DNA of 64,000 bases from Corynebacterium kutscheri. GTDB lineage: Bacteria; Actinomycetota; Actinomycetes; Mycobacteriales; Mycobacteriaceae. The notes beneath the pieces are model-generated. The model did no database searches. It was not told the origin of the DNA and saw only the letters and a list, made by a program, of their open reading frames with translations. Position 1 is the first letter of the stretch; each line of letters opens with the position of its first letter. This document shows positions 37,329-47,445 of this stretch, piece by piece. The translations under genes were made by a program, and so were the position numbers. The stretch spans positions 1,426,001-1,490,000 of the forward strand of contig NZ_CP011312.1 in assembly GCF_000980835.1 (NCBI RefSeq). Reading direction: 5' to 3'.

Positions 37329-40300
37329 TTAACCTAAAATTCCCATACCCATGGTTGCTTTAAGATCCCCCATTAAACTAGCAGTGCGATTAACTCGCAA
37401 GTGTTCCCCGAGGATCATCATTGTGGACTCATCGCCATTGACCAAATTCAGGTATACATCTGACTCGCCTTTATTATCCAGCAAAACTTGTTTTAGCTTT
37501 GCCAAATTTGACATAGTGCATTGTTCAGTACGCATGGTCAAACGTAATGGTAGCCCAGCACCATTTCCTGGCCCTAAATCAGGTACTTTTAGGTCATCGC
37601 AAAACAGACTCATCCGATCATCACGGATCGAAACATGTGCCTTAGCTAAAATAATGTTGTCTTCTACAATCTGTGAGCCAACAATGGCATAAATCTTATT
37701 AAAGACTAATAATTCCACCGAAGCACCATGGTGGTCTTCGATAGTAACAATTGCCCATGGCGAGCCATCTTTTTTAGAGAAACGACGATCAACGCCAGAG
37801 ATAATTCCACCGATTTGTACCTCAGTTCCATGTTTGAGCTCACCGCTAAGAATCGTCGTTAATTGAGTATCTGTTTGAGCATCAATGGCTTCCTCGAACC
37901 CATCAAGTGGATGACCGGAAACATATAATCCCAACATTTCCCGTTCTAGAGCAAGCTTATGTTTTTTATCCCACTCATCCTCAGGAATAGCAATTGCAAA
38001 AGCATGAGTAGCCGCATCGTCTTGTCCGCCTAGGGCTGCAAATAAATCGAATTGTCCCTTATCAGCTGCCTTTTTAGTCATAATGACCGCATCTATTGCT
38101 TCCTCATGGATAAGCATTAATGCTTTGCGCGGATGGTGCAGTGAATCAAATGCGCCTGCTTTAATCAAAGATTCAGTAACTCGCTTATTGCAGGCCACAG
38201 TATCAATCTTGTCCAAGTAGTCCGAGAAGTCTTTAAATAAGCCTTTTTCCTCCCGGGTTTTCACAATCGAAGCAACCACATCTTCGCCAACATTGCGCAC
38301 CGCACCTAGACCAAAACGAATATCGGTTCCTACTGGCAAGAAGTTATAGGCTGACTCGTTAACATCTGGAGAAAGCACCGAAATACCTAAATGACGGCAA
38401 TCAGCAAGATAAATAGCTGATTTATCCTTCCTATCTGCTACTGAAGTAAGTAGCGCAGCTAAGTATTCTGCGGTGTAGTTAGCTTTAAGAAACGCCGTCC
38501 AATAACTAACCAAACCATAACCAGCAGCATGAGATTTGTTAAACGCATACGATGCGAATGGCTCAATGGTGCCCCACAATGCATCAACGGCTTCTTTAGA
38601 ATACCCGTTAGCAAACATGCCTTCCGAGAACTTTTTATATTCTTTCGCAAGTACTTCGGGTTTTTTCTTACCCATAGCTTTACGGAAGCCATCGGCCTCA
38701 CCAGCTGTATAATTAGCTAATTTTCGAGAGATCTCCATGATCTGCTCTTGGTACACGATCAAACCATAGGTTTCAGCCAGAATCTCCTTCAATGGTTCTT
38801 CTAACTCTGGGTGGATCGGCTCAATTGCTTTACGTCCATTTTTACGATCGGCATAGTCCCAGTGTGCGTTCACACCCATTGGTCCTGGACGGTATAAAGC
38901 CAAAGACGCAACAATATCGTTAAACCCAGTTGGCTGCATACGTTTTAGTAGCTCCTGCATACCACCGGAGTCCAACTGGAAAACGCCAAGAGTATCGCCA
39001 CGAGAAAGCAGCTCATATACCTTTGGATTATCCGTCGTTAAGCTTTCTAAATCTAGTTCTTCGCCTCGGTTAATCTTAATATTTTCTAAACAATCACCAA
39101 TCACGGTGAGGTTGCGCAAGCCCAAAAAGTCCATTTTCAATAGACCAATTGCCTCACACGCAGGATAAGGCCAACCGGTAATCAACGCCCCATCTTGGGC
39201 ACGCTTCCACATCGGAATACACTCTAAAAGAGGTACCCGTGCCATAATCACAGCGCATGCATGCACCCCGGCTTGACGCACCACGCCTTCTAAACCACGG
39301 GCGGTGTCATAAATCTTGCGCACATCAGGATCAGTCTCAATCAAAGACCGTACTTCGCCTGCTTCACCATAACGAGGGTGTTCTGGATTAGTGATACCCG
39401 ATAATGGAATATCCTTTGCCATAATCGCTGGCGGTAATGCCTTGGTAATTCGGTCAGCAATCTGATAGCCGGGCTGGCCATATTGCACACGGGCAGAATC
39501 TTTAAGTGCCTGCTTTGTTTTCACCGTACCGAACGTAATTACCTGGGCGATCTTGTCTTCACCCCACCGCTGAGCTGCATATCGAATCATTTCTGAACGA
39601 CGACGATCGTCAAAGTCAATATCAATATCCGGTGCCGAAGGACGTTCTGGGTTCAAAAACCTCTCAAAAAGTAGACCGTGCTCAATAGGATCAATATTAG
39701 TAATGGTTAACGCATAGGCCACTAATGCACCGGCAGCAGAACCACGACCAGGGCCTACTCGAATACCAATGGAACGGGCATGTTTAATCAACTCTGCGAC
39801 GATCAAGAAATAGGACGGATAGCCTTTAAGATCAATCACATTGATCTCAAACTCAGCACGCTCAATGTACTCTCTAGGCACTTCTTTGCCAGGAAAGCGC
39901 TCTTGTAAACCTGCCATCACCTCATGGTGTAGCCAAGTAGTTGGGGTATAGCCTTCTGGAACATCAGCAATTGGCATTCGATCATGAGTATGTTCTGCCC
40001 ATACTTCAGAATAATCCTGCACTCGCTCGGCAACCCACAAAGTGTTATCACAACCGTCAGGCACTAGATCGTCCCATAGCTCGCGCATCTGCGCGGCAGT
40101 TTTAACGTAGTATCCCGAACCGTCAAATTTAAAGCGATCAGGATCGCTCATGGTTTTTCCGGTTTGCACACACAACATAGCCTCATGTGATTGTGCCTGC
40201 GACTCCAGCACATAGTGGCAGTCATTGGTAACCAGTGGCGGCAAATCAAGTTTGCGACCAATCTCTAATAATTCACTGCGTACCCTGGTCTCAATATCGA

Positions 40301-40889
40301 GACCATGATCCATCAACTCAAGGAAATAATTATCCTTGCCGTAGATGTCTTGCCACATAGCAGCTGCTTCTAAAGCTTGATCAAATTGCCCTAAGCGGAG
40401 ACGAGTCTGCACATCACCCGAAGGGCAACCAGTAGTAGCGATAATTCCAGTCGCATGTTCAGCAATAAGCTCAGCGTCCATGCGCGGCCACTTACCTAAT
40501 TGTCCCTCATAGCTTGCCATGGAGGATAAATAGAAAAGATTATGCAGTCCTTCAACATTTTCAGCCAACATGGTCTGATGTAAATAAGCACCAGAAGCCG
40601 ACACATCGTCGCTTTTTTGCGAAGGATCTCCCCAACGCACACGCTGTTTATTAAAGCGTGATTCCGGGGCTAAATAGGCTTCGATACCGATAATTGGTTT
40701 TACTCCGGCATCTTTCATTGCCCGATAGAAGGCATCAGAACCATACATATTTCCGTGATCAGTAACCCCCACAGCGGGCATGCCTTGTCTGACCACTTCC
40801 TCTGCCAACATATCTACTTTCGCCATCCCATCAAGCATGGAGTACTCAGTATGATTATGCAGATGGACAAAGGAAGATTTTTTCGCCAT
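37329..40889 (-). CDS. dnaE1: DNA polymerase III alpha subunit
   Basis: The replicative DNA polymerase. It has 1186 residues from ATG 40889. The N-terminal PHP domain opens with [15 protein letters not shown]. Polymerase motifs are visible, including [18 protein letters not shown] and [12 protein letters not shown] (two catalytic Asp), then the β-binding and OB-fold region ([15 protein letters not shown]…). GTG 40898 is also in frame but adds only three residues. The PHP of actinobacterial DnaE1 can have proofreading activity (known in mycobacteria). It is divergent from rarD with palindromes between them. Confidence 0.97.
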   Translation of the reverse strand: MAKKSSFVHLHNHTEYSMLDGMAKVDMLAEEVVRQGMPAVGVTDHGNMYGSDAFYRAMKDAGVKPIIGIEAYLAPESRFNKQRVRWGDPSQKSDDVSASGAYLHQTMLAENVEGLHNLFYLSSMASYEGQLGKWPRMDAELIAEHATGIIATTGCPSGDVQTRLRLGQFDQALEAAAMWQDIYGKDNYFLELMDHGLDIETRVRSELLEIGRKLDLPPLVTNDCHYVLESQAQSHEAMLCVQTGKTMSDPDRFKFDGSGYYVKTAAQMRELWDDLVPDGCDNTLWVAERVQDYSEVWAEHTHDRMPIADVPEGYTPTTWLHHEVMAGLQERFPGKEVPREYIERAEFEINVIDLKGYPSYFLIVAELIKHARSIGIRVGPGRGSAAGALVAYALTITNIDPIEHGLLFERFLNPERPSAPDIDIDFDDRRRSEMIRYAAQRWGEDKIAQVITFGTVKTKQALKDSARVQYGQPGYQIADRITKALPPAIMAKDIPLSGITNPEHPRYGEAGEVRSLIETDPDVRKIYDTARGLEGVVRQAGVHACAVIMARVPLLECIPMWKRAQDGALITGWPYPACEAIGLLKMDFLGLRNLTVIGDCLENIKINRGEELDLESLTTDNPKVYELLSRGDTLGVFQLDSGGMQELLKRMQPTGFNDIVASLALYRPGPMGVNAHWDYADRKNGRKAIEPIHPELEEPLKEILAETYGLIVYQEQIMEISRKLANYTAGEADGFRKAMGKKKPEVLAKEYKKFSEGMFANGYSKEAVDALWGTIEPFASYAFNKSHAAGYGLVSYWTAFLKANYTAEYLAALLTSVADRKDKSAIYLADCRHLGISVLSPDVNESAYNFLPVGTDIRFGLGAVRNVGEDVVASIVKTREEKGLFKDFSDYLDKIDTVACNKRVTESLIKAGAFDSLHHPRKALMLIHEEAIDAVIMTKKAADKGQFDLFAALGGQDDAATHAFAIAIPEDEWDKKHKLALEREMLGLYVSGHPLDGFEEAIDAQTDTQLTTILSGELKHGTEVQIGGIISGVDRRFSKKDGSPWAIVTIEDHHGASVELLVFNKIYAIVGSQIVEDNIILAKAHVSIRDDRMSLFCDDLKVPDLGPGNGAGLPLRLTMRTEQCTMSNLAKLKQVLLDNKGESDVYLNLVNGDESTMMILGEHLRVNRTASLMGDLKATMGMGILG

Positions 40890-40894
40890 GTGAC

Positions 40895-40913
40895 ACACTC
40901 TAATTAAGAGTGT
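40895..40913. repeat. Inverted repeat at the dnaE1 5' end
   Basis: ACACTCT-AATTA-AGAGTGT is a perfect 7-bp inverted repeat just upstream of the dnaE1 ATG, inside its probable leader or promoter. Possible operator or translational hairpin. Confidence 0.4.
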
Positions 40914-40941
40914 CCCACTTAGCTAACCCCCTGTGTATCTG

Positions 40942-40965
40942 CTCTGGTTAGAGCTCTAAGCAGAG
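40942..40965. repeat. 24-nt near-perfect palindrome between dnaE1 and rarD
   Basis: CTCTG-G-TTAGAG followed directly by CTCTAA-G-CAGAG reads as its own reverse complement except for one G·G position on each side. It lies in the 96-nt divergent gap, 20 nt before rarD. It has the size expected of a dimeric repressor operator; the regulator is unknown. Confidence 0.45.
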
Positions 40966-40985
40966 TACGAGTAGCATTAGTAATC

Positions 40986-41852
40986 ATGTTTTATGGCGTT
41001 GCCGCTTATCTTTTATGGGGGATTTTTCCCGCTTTCTTCCCGCTACTTGAACCAGCCAGCCCCCTGGAAATTATTGCGCATCGCATCATATGGACTGCCG
41101 TTTTCATGTCCGTCGTACTGAGCTTGCGTAAAAAATGGCCAGAATTACGCGCAATAGGTATCCAACAATGGGTTCGGCTAGGCATTGCCAGCGCTTTCAT
41201 TGCGGCTAACTGGTTACTCTATGTCGCAGCAGTTAACTCTGCACATATCACTGATGCTGCCCTAGGTTATTTTATTAATCCGCTTATCAACGTTTTATTA
41301 GGTGTTATCTTCCTTCATGAACGTCTGCGCCCATTACAAAAGGTTTCAGTGTTTATTGCTGCTGGTGCTGTTTTATATCTCACCATTATTGGCGGACAAC
41401 CACCATATATTGGTCTCGGATTAGCACTTAGCTTTGGACTCTACGGTTTGATGAAAAAACAGGTCACTATTTCTGCCGAGGCTTCATTAACTGCAGAAAC
41501 CCTTGTGCTTTCGCCACTGGCTTTGCTTTACCTCATAGTATTGGAACGATCTGGCTCAGGAACCTTCTTCAACAATGGAACTAGCCATATAGTATTGCTC
41601 ATTAGTGCTGGTCTCGTCACTGCTATCCCACTACTTCTTTTTGGTATGGCAACCAAGTTCCTTTCCTTATCGACGATTGGCATGCTGCAATATAGCACGC
41701 CAACCATGCAAATGGCCTGGGCGCTTCTTATTACCCATGAACATCTTGCGAAGGAAAATTGGATCGGTTTTATTATCATTTGGATTTCGGTAGCAATTTA
41801 TATTACTGATCTTCTGCGCAGCCGAACCACGAAAAAGTCTATTCCTGCTTAG
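40986..41852 (+). CDS. rarD: RarD-type EamA family transporter
   Basis: A 288-residue drug/metabolite-superfamily protein. It starts FYGVAAYLLWGIFPAFFPLL, the RarD hallmark, and has about ten hydrophobic segments in two EamA halves. Family members in other bacteria carry chloramphenicol sensitivity phenotypes (rarD), but the true substrate is not known. No ribosome site is seen close to ATG 40986, so the mRNA may be leaderless or nearly so. It diverges from dnaE1. Confidence 0.9.
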   Translation: MFYGVAAYLLWGIFPAFFPLLEPASPLEIIAHRIIWTAVFMSVVLSLRKKWPELRAIGIQQWVRLGIASAFIAANWLLYVAAVNSAHITDAALGYFINPLINVLLGVIFLHERLRPLQKVSVFIAAGAVLYLTIIGGQPPYIGLGLALSFGLYGLMKKQVTISAEASLTAETLVLSPLALLYLIVLERSGSGTFFNNGTSHIVLLISAGLVTAIPLLLFGMATKFLSLSTIGMLQYSTPTMQMAWALLITHEHLAKENWIGFIIIWISVAIYITDLLRSRTTKKSIPA

Positions 41853-42037
41853 TTCTAGCGCTACTAGTAACACCTCAACCAAAAAGGTATTCAGCTATTT
41901 TATTTTCCCCTACTATTGGAATCAAAAATATTAAACCACTACCCCTCTTAGCAGCGAGAATAACCGTCATAAGTATCACAGGTAAATAAACTTCTCTGCT
42001 TGTTCCAGATAGAAAGACCGCTAGAAAAACACATATT

Positions 42038-42520
42038 ATGAATGAAAAACGAAATCAGCCAGAGCAAGCTAACAACAAGAAACTCCACCTGAATTTCCCA
42101 AGTTTCGCACGCTATGCAGCCATAAAAGGTCTAGATTTCCTTGTCACGCCCGAGGAACAAAATAGTGACTACCAATCTGGGATTGCCGAAATTGATAGCA
42201 CTCAGTGGCATATACGTAGCGCACGTACCACTTTGAATAAAAAAGGTGCTTTTGTCGCTTTTTGGACCAGGGATAAAGCTAAGAAAACTGTTCCTTTTGA
42301 TATGCACAACGCGCTAGGAGGCTTGTTGGTATTCGTGGAGCAGGAAAACCATCGAGGAGTGTTCACTTTTACTACTCAATACCTTGATCGCTTAGCCATT
42401 ATCTCAGGGAAACACCCCGGTAAACGCGGTTTTCGGGTTTATCCAAGTTGGTGTACTGATTTAAATCCCCAGGCTAGCGCTACTCAGCGCGCTCAGGCAC
42501 CTGCTTTTAGCCTTTATTGA
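42038..42520 (+). CDS. MepB-like family protein
   Basis: A 160-residue soluble protein of the MepB family, named from the S. aureus mepRAB multidrug-efflux operon. Signs are an EYSG-like N-terminal region (QNSDYQSGI), IRSARTTLNKKGAFVAFWTR near residue 66, PFDMHNALGGLLVFVE near residue 88 and the terminal GKRGFRVYPSW near residue 130. No mepR/mepA partner is present. Function unknown. Confidence 0.8.
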   Translation: MNEKRNQPEQANNKKLHLNFPSFARYAAIKGLDFLVTPEEQNSDYQSGIAEIDSTQWHIRSARTTLNKKGAFVAFWTRDKAKKTVPFDMHNALGGLLVFVEQENHRGVFTFTTQYLDRLAIISGKHPGKRGFRVYPSWCTDLNPQASATQRAQAPAFSLY

Positions 42521-42639
42521 GCATTTCTTTTGCTCTGCCGATCATCCTAAGCCATAAATTCCGTGTCCTATAAACGTCGTTAGGTATAGATTTTTATAGC
42601 GCCTCAGCTAGTAAAAAATATTTTCGATAATGATCAATT

Positions 42640-43209
42640 TCAATTGTTGAGTGAGTGAATTTCATCGCGAATTACCTGCCGAATACCAAACGCACCCCAT
42701 ACGGCATTACTAGGTAGCACTTCGATAGATTCAACCCCTGGTACTACTGCCAATTCCCGCAGATTATCTCCGGTATCATAAACAATAACTGCCTCAATAA
42801 ACTCAGGTGCATTCACCATTGCTAGTTGGGTTGCTAGTACATCAGCTCGTGATGTACCAACTGTTGGTTCCGGTAATGCGATCGCTGTTGTTGCTACCGG
42901 TAGCGCAGCGTCGACACGCTCAAGCGAAATAGTTTCTAGAATTCTTCCTGCTACCGAAGGAGTAATTGCGTGGTTAAAGATGACCAAAGCAAAAGCTTTT
43001 TCTTCAGCCTCTACTAAACTTTTCGACGCTCGCTGTAAATATTCAGCCTGAGTTTCAGAGGTATCACGGCCCAAAGTATCCCCATTAATACTCATAGGCT
43101 GCGAACGGATATCGGAATTTCTAGCCAACACCACTGCCACTAGCAAGCCAAGGGTACACATAAGCGCGATAACAATACGCGCTCTATCTACCCCATCAAA
43201 GCTGCGCAT
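42640..43209 (-). CDS. Membrane-anchored corynebacterial protein downstream of rluD
   Basis: A 189-residue protein with one N-terminal membrane helix (about 11-28) after a short basic head and an otherwise soluble extracytoplasmic part (about 30-189). The helix, followed by RNSDIRSQPM, could act as an uncleaved signal anchor. No known domain. Its ATG overlaps the rluD stop by one base (TGATG), so it is translationally coupled to rluD and lspA. Conserved small proteins of this sort occur at this place in corynebacteria; their role is unknown. Confidence 0.7.
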   Translation of the reverse strand: MRSFDGVDRARIVIALMCTLGLLVAVVLARNSDIRSQPMSINGDTLGRDTSETQAEYLQRASKSLVEAEEKAFALVIFNHAITPSVAGRILETISLERVDAALPVATTAIALPEPTVGTSRADVLATQLAMVNAPEFIEAVIVYDTGDNLRELAVVPGVESIEVLPSNAVWGAFGIRQVIRDEIHSLNN

Positions 43210-44141
43210 CAATTACCCATCCGCAAAACATCAAGCGCGTGTTGTAGGTCTGGCGGATACGGTGAAGTAATCTCCATCCATCGTCCATCAGCTGGATGGT
43301 GGAACCCTAGGTTTACTGCATGTAGCCATTGGCGATCAAGACCTAATCGCTGAGATAATGCTGGATCTGAACCATACATCGGATCACCACAGCATGGGTG
43401 ATGTAATGCCGACATATGTACCCGGATTTGATGTGTACGTCCGGTCTCTAAATGGATGTTCAGCAAGGAAGCTTCTACAAAGGCTTCTAAAGTTTCATAA
43501 TGGGTAACCGCATGCTTTCCATCCTGGGTAACCGCAAACCTCCATCCTGATGATGGGTGCCGACCAATGGGAGACTCAATTGTTCCCTGCAACGGATCCA
43601 TATGTCCTTGTACCAAAGCGTGGTAGTTCTTAGTAACAGTACGCTCTTTAAAGGCTCGTTTTAGTACCGAATAACCTCGCTCGCTTGCTGCTACCACCAT
43701 CACACCAGAAGTACCTACATCTAAGCGTTGCACAATGCCTTTACGCTCTGGTGGCCCAGAGGTAGAGATACGAAAACCCGCTGCAGCTAAACCACCTACG
43801 ACGGTTGGCCCTGTCCAACCAACGGTGGGGTGAGCAGCAACCCCCACTGGCTTGTTAATCGCAATGACATCTTCGTCAGCGTAAAGAATATCCATGCCCT
43901 CTACAAGCTCTTCCTTGGCTGCAAGAAGCATTTCTTCTGATTCCGGTAGGGTTACTTCTAGCCAACTATCAGCGATAAGTCGATCAGATTTGCTTACCGG
44001 ATGTGCATTAACAAGTACATCTCCTTTGTGTGCTAAGTCAGCAGCAACAGTACGCGAGATACCTAGCAATTTAGATAGACCTGCATCAACGCGCATGCCG
44101 GCTAGACCTTCTGGTACCGGAAAACTACGCTGCTCGCGCAC
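43209..44141 (-). CDS. rluD: 23S rRNA pseudouridine synthase, RluD family
   Basis: Makes pseudouridines in 23S rRNA helix 69. Start GTG 44141, 6 nt after AAGGAGG, gives 310 residues. An S4 domain (about 10-70, [20 protein letters not shown]) leads to the catalytic domain with [17 protein letters not shown] (catalytic Asp) and [13 protein letters not shown]. Upstream codons in frame belong to the lspA overlap. It overlaps lspA by 17 nt and the downstream membrane protein by one base, so it is a tight three-gene unit. Confidence 0.94.
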   Translation of the reverse strand: MREQRSFPVPEGLAGMRVDAGLSKLLGISRTVAADLAHKGDVLVNAHPVSKSDRLIADSWLEVTLPESEEMLLAAKEELVEGMDILYADEDVIAINKPVGVAAHPTVGWTGPTVVGGLAAAGFRISTSGPPERKGIVQRLDVGTSGVMVVAASERGYSVLKRAFKERTVTKNYHALVQGHMDPLQGTIESPIGRHPSSGWRFAVTQDGKHAVTHYETLEAFVEASLLNIHLETGRTHQIRVHMSALHHPCCGDPMYGSDPALSQRLGLDRQWLHAVNLGFHHPADGRWMEITSPYPPDLQHALDVLRMGN

Positions 44142-44622
44142 GACGTTCCTCCTTAACAATCGCAATGATAAACACAATTACTCCACAAGTAATTGCGGCA
44201 TCTGCAATATTAAACACAGCAAAAGATCCTACTGAGATGTAATCAACAACATGTCCAAAAAAGAAACCGGGTTGTCTAAAAAGTCGATCAATAAGATTAC
44301 CCAGGGCACCGCCAGCAATAAGCGCCAGGGCTACCGCCGACCACATATCTGTTACTTTGCGTGCATACACAATAACGGCCAGCACAAAACCAATCTGAAT
44401 TGTTGTAAATAGCCAGGTGGAATTTTCACCCAAAGAAAATGCTGCGCCAGGATTAAACAAAAGACGCAATCGAAACCAGTGACCAATGAGATAGATCGGC
44501 TCATCTGCCAAAATATTCAGCATAAGAGCTTTCACTAGTTGATCAAGAGCCGCGACTATAACAATAATCGCCGCCATAATACCTACGAAACTCTTGTTTA
44601 TACTCCTATCAGTAACTACCAC
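44125..44622 (-). CDS. lspA: Signal peptidase II (prolipoprotein signal peptidase)
   Basis: Aspartic membrane protease that cleaves the signal peptide of Lgt-modified lipoproteins. Catalytic Asp motifs are present: [12 protein letters not shown] and [14 protein letters not shown], with the [10 protein letters not shown] motif between membrane segments (about four in total). An in-frame TTG at 44652 would place GGAAAG inside the gene; GTG 44622 lies 9 nt after that site and is the likelier start (165 residues). It overlaps rluD by 17 nt. It serves the lipoproteins of this window with Lgt. Confidence 0.93.
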   Translation of the reverse strand: MVVTDRSINKSFVGIMAAIIVIVAALDQLVKALMLNILADEPIYLIGHWFRLRLLFNPGAAFSLGENSTWLFTTIQIGFVLAVIVYARKVTDMWSAVALALIAGGALGNLIDRLFRQPGFFFGHVVDYISVGSFAVFNIADAAITCGVIVFIIAIVKEERRARAA

Positions 44623-44691
44623 GATGACTATCTTTCCAAAATCCCCCACCAAACTTCCAACTGGCGGAAAAAATTAGTTAAGGTAGGCGAT

Positions 44692-45597
44692 GTGAAAAAA
44701 TCACTTCTCGCCCTTATATTTTCCACCACTATAGTGTTATCTGCCTGCATAGAAACCGATGCGCCTACTCAGGTAGAACAAACCGTTGGCGCAGAAGTCG
44801 ATGCTCCACGTGTAACCCTCATTGAAGCAGGTAATAATCCTCGTGTATGGGAATATAACGACATCGGTAACACTAGCAATAACGCCCAGAAGCTAAACCT
44901 GGATATTGCCGAAGGTCTTAACCAAGAAACTCGTCAATCGGACTCCGCAGATAGCACACCTACCCCTGCCGAGGTATATACCTTAAGCGTACCCATCGAA
45001 GCCAAAACTATTGAGTCAGATTCTGGTACTCGATCCGTTACATTATCTTTAGGCGAAGCAGAATATGACGATCCTCGTTTTGCCAATGATATTGCCACTA
45101 TTACTGGTTTTCATTTCGGTTGGTTTGCTGATCACTCAGGAAAAATTTCTTCGGTCAACTTGGCTGCTCCAACTAATGCCAGCGATTATGGGCGGAGTTT
45201 AAGCGAACAATTTCTTACGAAATTAATACCTGCCCAAGTAGTCTTTCCTACCGAAGCAGTTGGTCTTGGTGGATCGTGGACAGTAGCTGCTCGTGTTGCC
45301 GGCGATAGCACTCTATTACAAAACACTACTTATACAATTACTGCTATCGACGGAGATCAGGTTTCCCTTGACGTCGATATTGCTCAGCGACCAGCACTAG
45401 GGGCACTTACTGCAGAAGATGGCACTACTCTTAAAGTGCTTAATGCTCAAACCACAAGCAATAGTTCTTTAGTGGTGGATATCAATCAGCCACTACCAGT
45501 TTCTGGAATGCTTAACTACACCACTCGTGTTATCTACGGCGATGAGGCGAGCAATATTCGGGTACTGCAAGACACAACCACCCGCATTTCTTATTAG
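44692..45597 (+). CDS. Secreted lipoprotein, unknown function
   Basis: A 301-residue lipoprotein starting at GTG 44692: basic VKKSLLALIFSTTIVLSAC with lipobox LSAC (about 16-19). A region of about 280 residues follows, β-strand-rich by its alternating pattern (VTLSLGEAEY, YTITAIDGDQVSLDVDIAQ). No catalytic motif or known family is visible. It diverges from lspA by about 70 nt. It might be an envelope or substrate-binding-type lipoprotein, but neighbours do not settle it. Confidence 0.78.
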   Translation: MKKSLLALIFSTTIVLSACIETDAPTQVEQTVGAEVDAPRVTLIEAGNNPRVWEYNDIGNTSNNAQKLNLDIAEGLNQETRQSDSADSTPTPAEVYTLSVPIEAKTIESDSGTRSVTLSLGEAEYDDPRFANDIATITGFHFGWFADHSGKISSVNLAAPTNASDYGRSLSEQFLTKLIPAQVVFPTEAVGLGGSWTVAARVAGDSTLLQNTTYTITAIDGDQVSLDVDIAQRPALGALTAEDGTTLKVLNAQTTSNSSLVVDINQPLPVSGMLNYTTRVIYGDEASNIRVLQDTTTRISY

Positions 45598-45614
45598 CCC
45601 TCAGCCATAAAAAC

Positions 45615-45658
45615 TGCACCGCAGCGAAACAATTATCCCGGTACGGTGCAATATTAAA
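45615..45658. terminator. Hairpin between the two lipoprotein genes
   Basis: TGCACCG (45615-45621) and CGGTGCA (45644-45650) pair, with an intervening 22 nt that may extend the fold, followed by ATATTAAAA. It lies between convergent genes and probably stops both. Confidence 0.6.
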
Positions 45659-45679
45659 ATGCGATATATGGTCTAGGTT

Positions 45680-46183
45680 TTACCCCTGGCACATCGCTGG
45701 AACTTGTTCTGGGGTCACAGTATTTTCAATCAAAGTACATGCCCATGATTGCGATAGCTTCCACGTACCATCTTCAAACACAAACTCAACATTTTCTGCT
45801 GGGCTTGGCTCACTGTCTGGCAGGGTCACATTCACAGTTGCTAGTACCGAATCTGGTGTGTACCCCGGCAGAATAGGAGGAACCACCTGGAACTCGGCAC
45901 CAGAATCAATTTTCGCCTGGGTCATAACGTCAAAAAGCTCTGGTGCAGTTTCACCACCTTGAACTGTAGTAACTTTTTGTTCAACTGGAATATTAGGATC
46001 TGCCGCAGTAGCAAGAACTGCATTTAATTCTTCCGCAGTAGGAAGATTTGATGGTGCTGGTGAATTCTCTGCGACGGAGGTTGTTGCTGCGCTTGAGGTC
46101 GTATTCTCAGTAGCACCATCGCTAGAGCACGCAGCTAAAGCAAAGACGGCTGCGGCAGCTGCAACAAGGCGGTGAAGCTTCAC
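45680..46183 (-). CDS. MTB12-like secreted lipoprotein
   Basis: A 167-residue lipoprotein with signal peptide and lipobox LAAC (about 16-19), a Ser/Thr/Asn linker (about 25-45) and an NTF2-like domain (about 49-165). TVQGGETAPELFDVMTQAKI and FEDGTWKLSQSWACTLIENT are typical of the low-molecular-weight-antigen (MTB12/CFP2) family. The two cysteines of the domain region support folding outside the cell. The function of the family is unknown. Confidence 0.85.
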   Translation of the reverse strand: MKLHRLVAAAAAVFALAACSSDGATENTTSSAATTSVAENSPAPSNLPTAEELNAVLATAADPNIPVEQKVTTVQGGETAPELFDVMTQAKIDSGAEFQVVPPILPGYTPDSVLATVNVTLPDSEPSPAENVEFVFEDGTWKLSQSWACTLIENTVTPEQVPAMCQG

Positions 46184-46427
46184 GATTTTGTCTCCTTCAT
46201 ATCTGTGAACACGTCCACTAATTCAAATAATCCAAATTAGGGCGGTTCTGACTGTACCAGCCTAGCCATAAAGACATAAGGATGCTCTGTCTGTATGACT
46301 AATTCAGACTATTCTCACATCCCTTTTTCACTGATACTTTGAATTACTCAATTATTTATATATCGCACACTTATTAGCAAATTTTGCAACTGCTTAAGTA
46401 TTTAAGTTCTGCGCCTATTAGCCAACC

Positions 46428-46449
46428 ACCGACTATGGTTAGTTACATG
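46428..46449 (+). promoter_or_regulatory. Probable leaderless promoter of ansA
   Basis: CGACTATGGTTAGTTACATG contains TATGGT, a good actinobacterial -10, ending 8 nt before ATG 46447. No ribosome-binding site fits in that gap. A clear -35 is not seen. Confidence 0.45.
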
Positions 46450-47388
46450 ACTACGCCTACTGCACCAGCAGGAAAAATTATCGTACTAACTACCGGTGGC
46501 ACTATTTCATGCACCGTTGGCCCTCATGGCGCACTCATCCCCACAGTTTCCGGGGCAGAATTACTTGCACCGATCCAAGAGCGTTTTAAAGATCAGCTAA
46601 CTATTGAAGTTATCGAACTTCACCGTCTTGATTCTTCTTCAATGACTTTTTCCGATATTGACGAAATAGTTAAGGCAGCTCATCAAGCCCTTCAAGACCC
46701 AGAGGTACTCGGGGTGGTAGTAACCCATGGCACCGACAGCATGGAGGAAACCGCCATTGCACTAGACACCTTCCACACGGATTCCCGACCAATTGTGCTT
46801 ACCGGCGCACAAAAACCACATGATCACCCACAAGCAGATGGACCCACCAACCTTTTTGAGGCCATAGTTGTTGCTGCTGATAGCTCTGCTCGTGATATTG
46901 GCGTACTTATTGTCTTTGGCCGGGCAGTATTACCGGCTCGTGGTGTAACCAAATGGCATACCACTGATGAACTGGCCTTTGGCACTAATGCTCCCGAAGA
47001 GCCACTACGTGCCGATCCAGTAGCAGTTACTTCCCTAGCTAATACTCGAATTGATATTATTCCCGGATTCCCTGGCGCACCACGAACTTTTATCGACGCT
47101 GCTATAGCGGCTCACACACAAGGAATTGTCGTTGAGGCTATGGGATCAGGAAATGTAGGCACTGAGCTCGGCATTGCCCTAGGCCAAGCGCTTGATCAAG
47201 GCATTCCGGTCGTTATCTCTACTCGCGTCCCCCGTGGGGAGATCAGTGGCACCTATGGTGGCGCTGGTGGCGGAGCAACACTTGCCGCAAAAGGCGCGGT
47301 TGGCACAACATATTTCCGCGCCGGGCAGGCACGTGTCTTGCTTGCTATTGCAGTAGCAAGTGGTGTGCACCCTATGACGTTATTTTAG
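46447..47388 (+). CDS. ansA: L-asparaginase
   Basis: Hydrolyses asparagine to aspartate and ammonium. It has 313 residues. The two catalytic threonine motifs are intact: VLTTGGTISCTV near residue 13 and VTHGTDSMEETA near residue 97. The start at ATG 46447 is favoured over 46384 because TATGGT at 46433-46438 lies about 8 nt upstream as a -10 element, suggesting a leaderless transcript. There is no signal peptide, so it is a cytoplasmic enzyme. Confidence 0.92.
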   Translation: MTTPTAPAGKIIVLTTGGTISCTVGPHGALIPTVSGAELLAPIQERFKDQLTIEVIELHRLDSSSMTFSDIDEIVKAAHQALQDPEVLGVVVTHGTDSMEETAIALDTFHTDSRPIVLTGAQKPHDHPQADGPTNLFEAIVVAADSSARDIGVLIVFGRAVLPARGVTKWHTTDELAFGTNAPEEPLRADPVAVTSLANTRIDIIPGFPGAPRTFIDAAIAAHTQGIVVEAMGSGNVGTELGIALGQALDQGIPVVISTRVPRGEISGTYGGAGGGATLAAKGAVGTTYFRAGQARVLLAIAVASGVHPMTLF

Positions 47389-47445
47389 TTTTTAGCTACG
47401 CTGCTGCCTTAGTTAATCTGAGTAAGCTCTGTACTACGAGGTATT

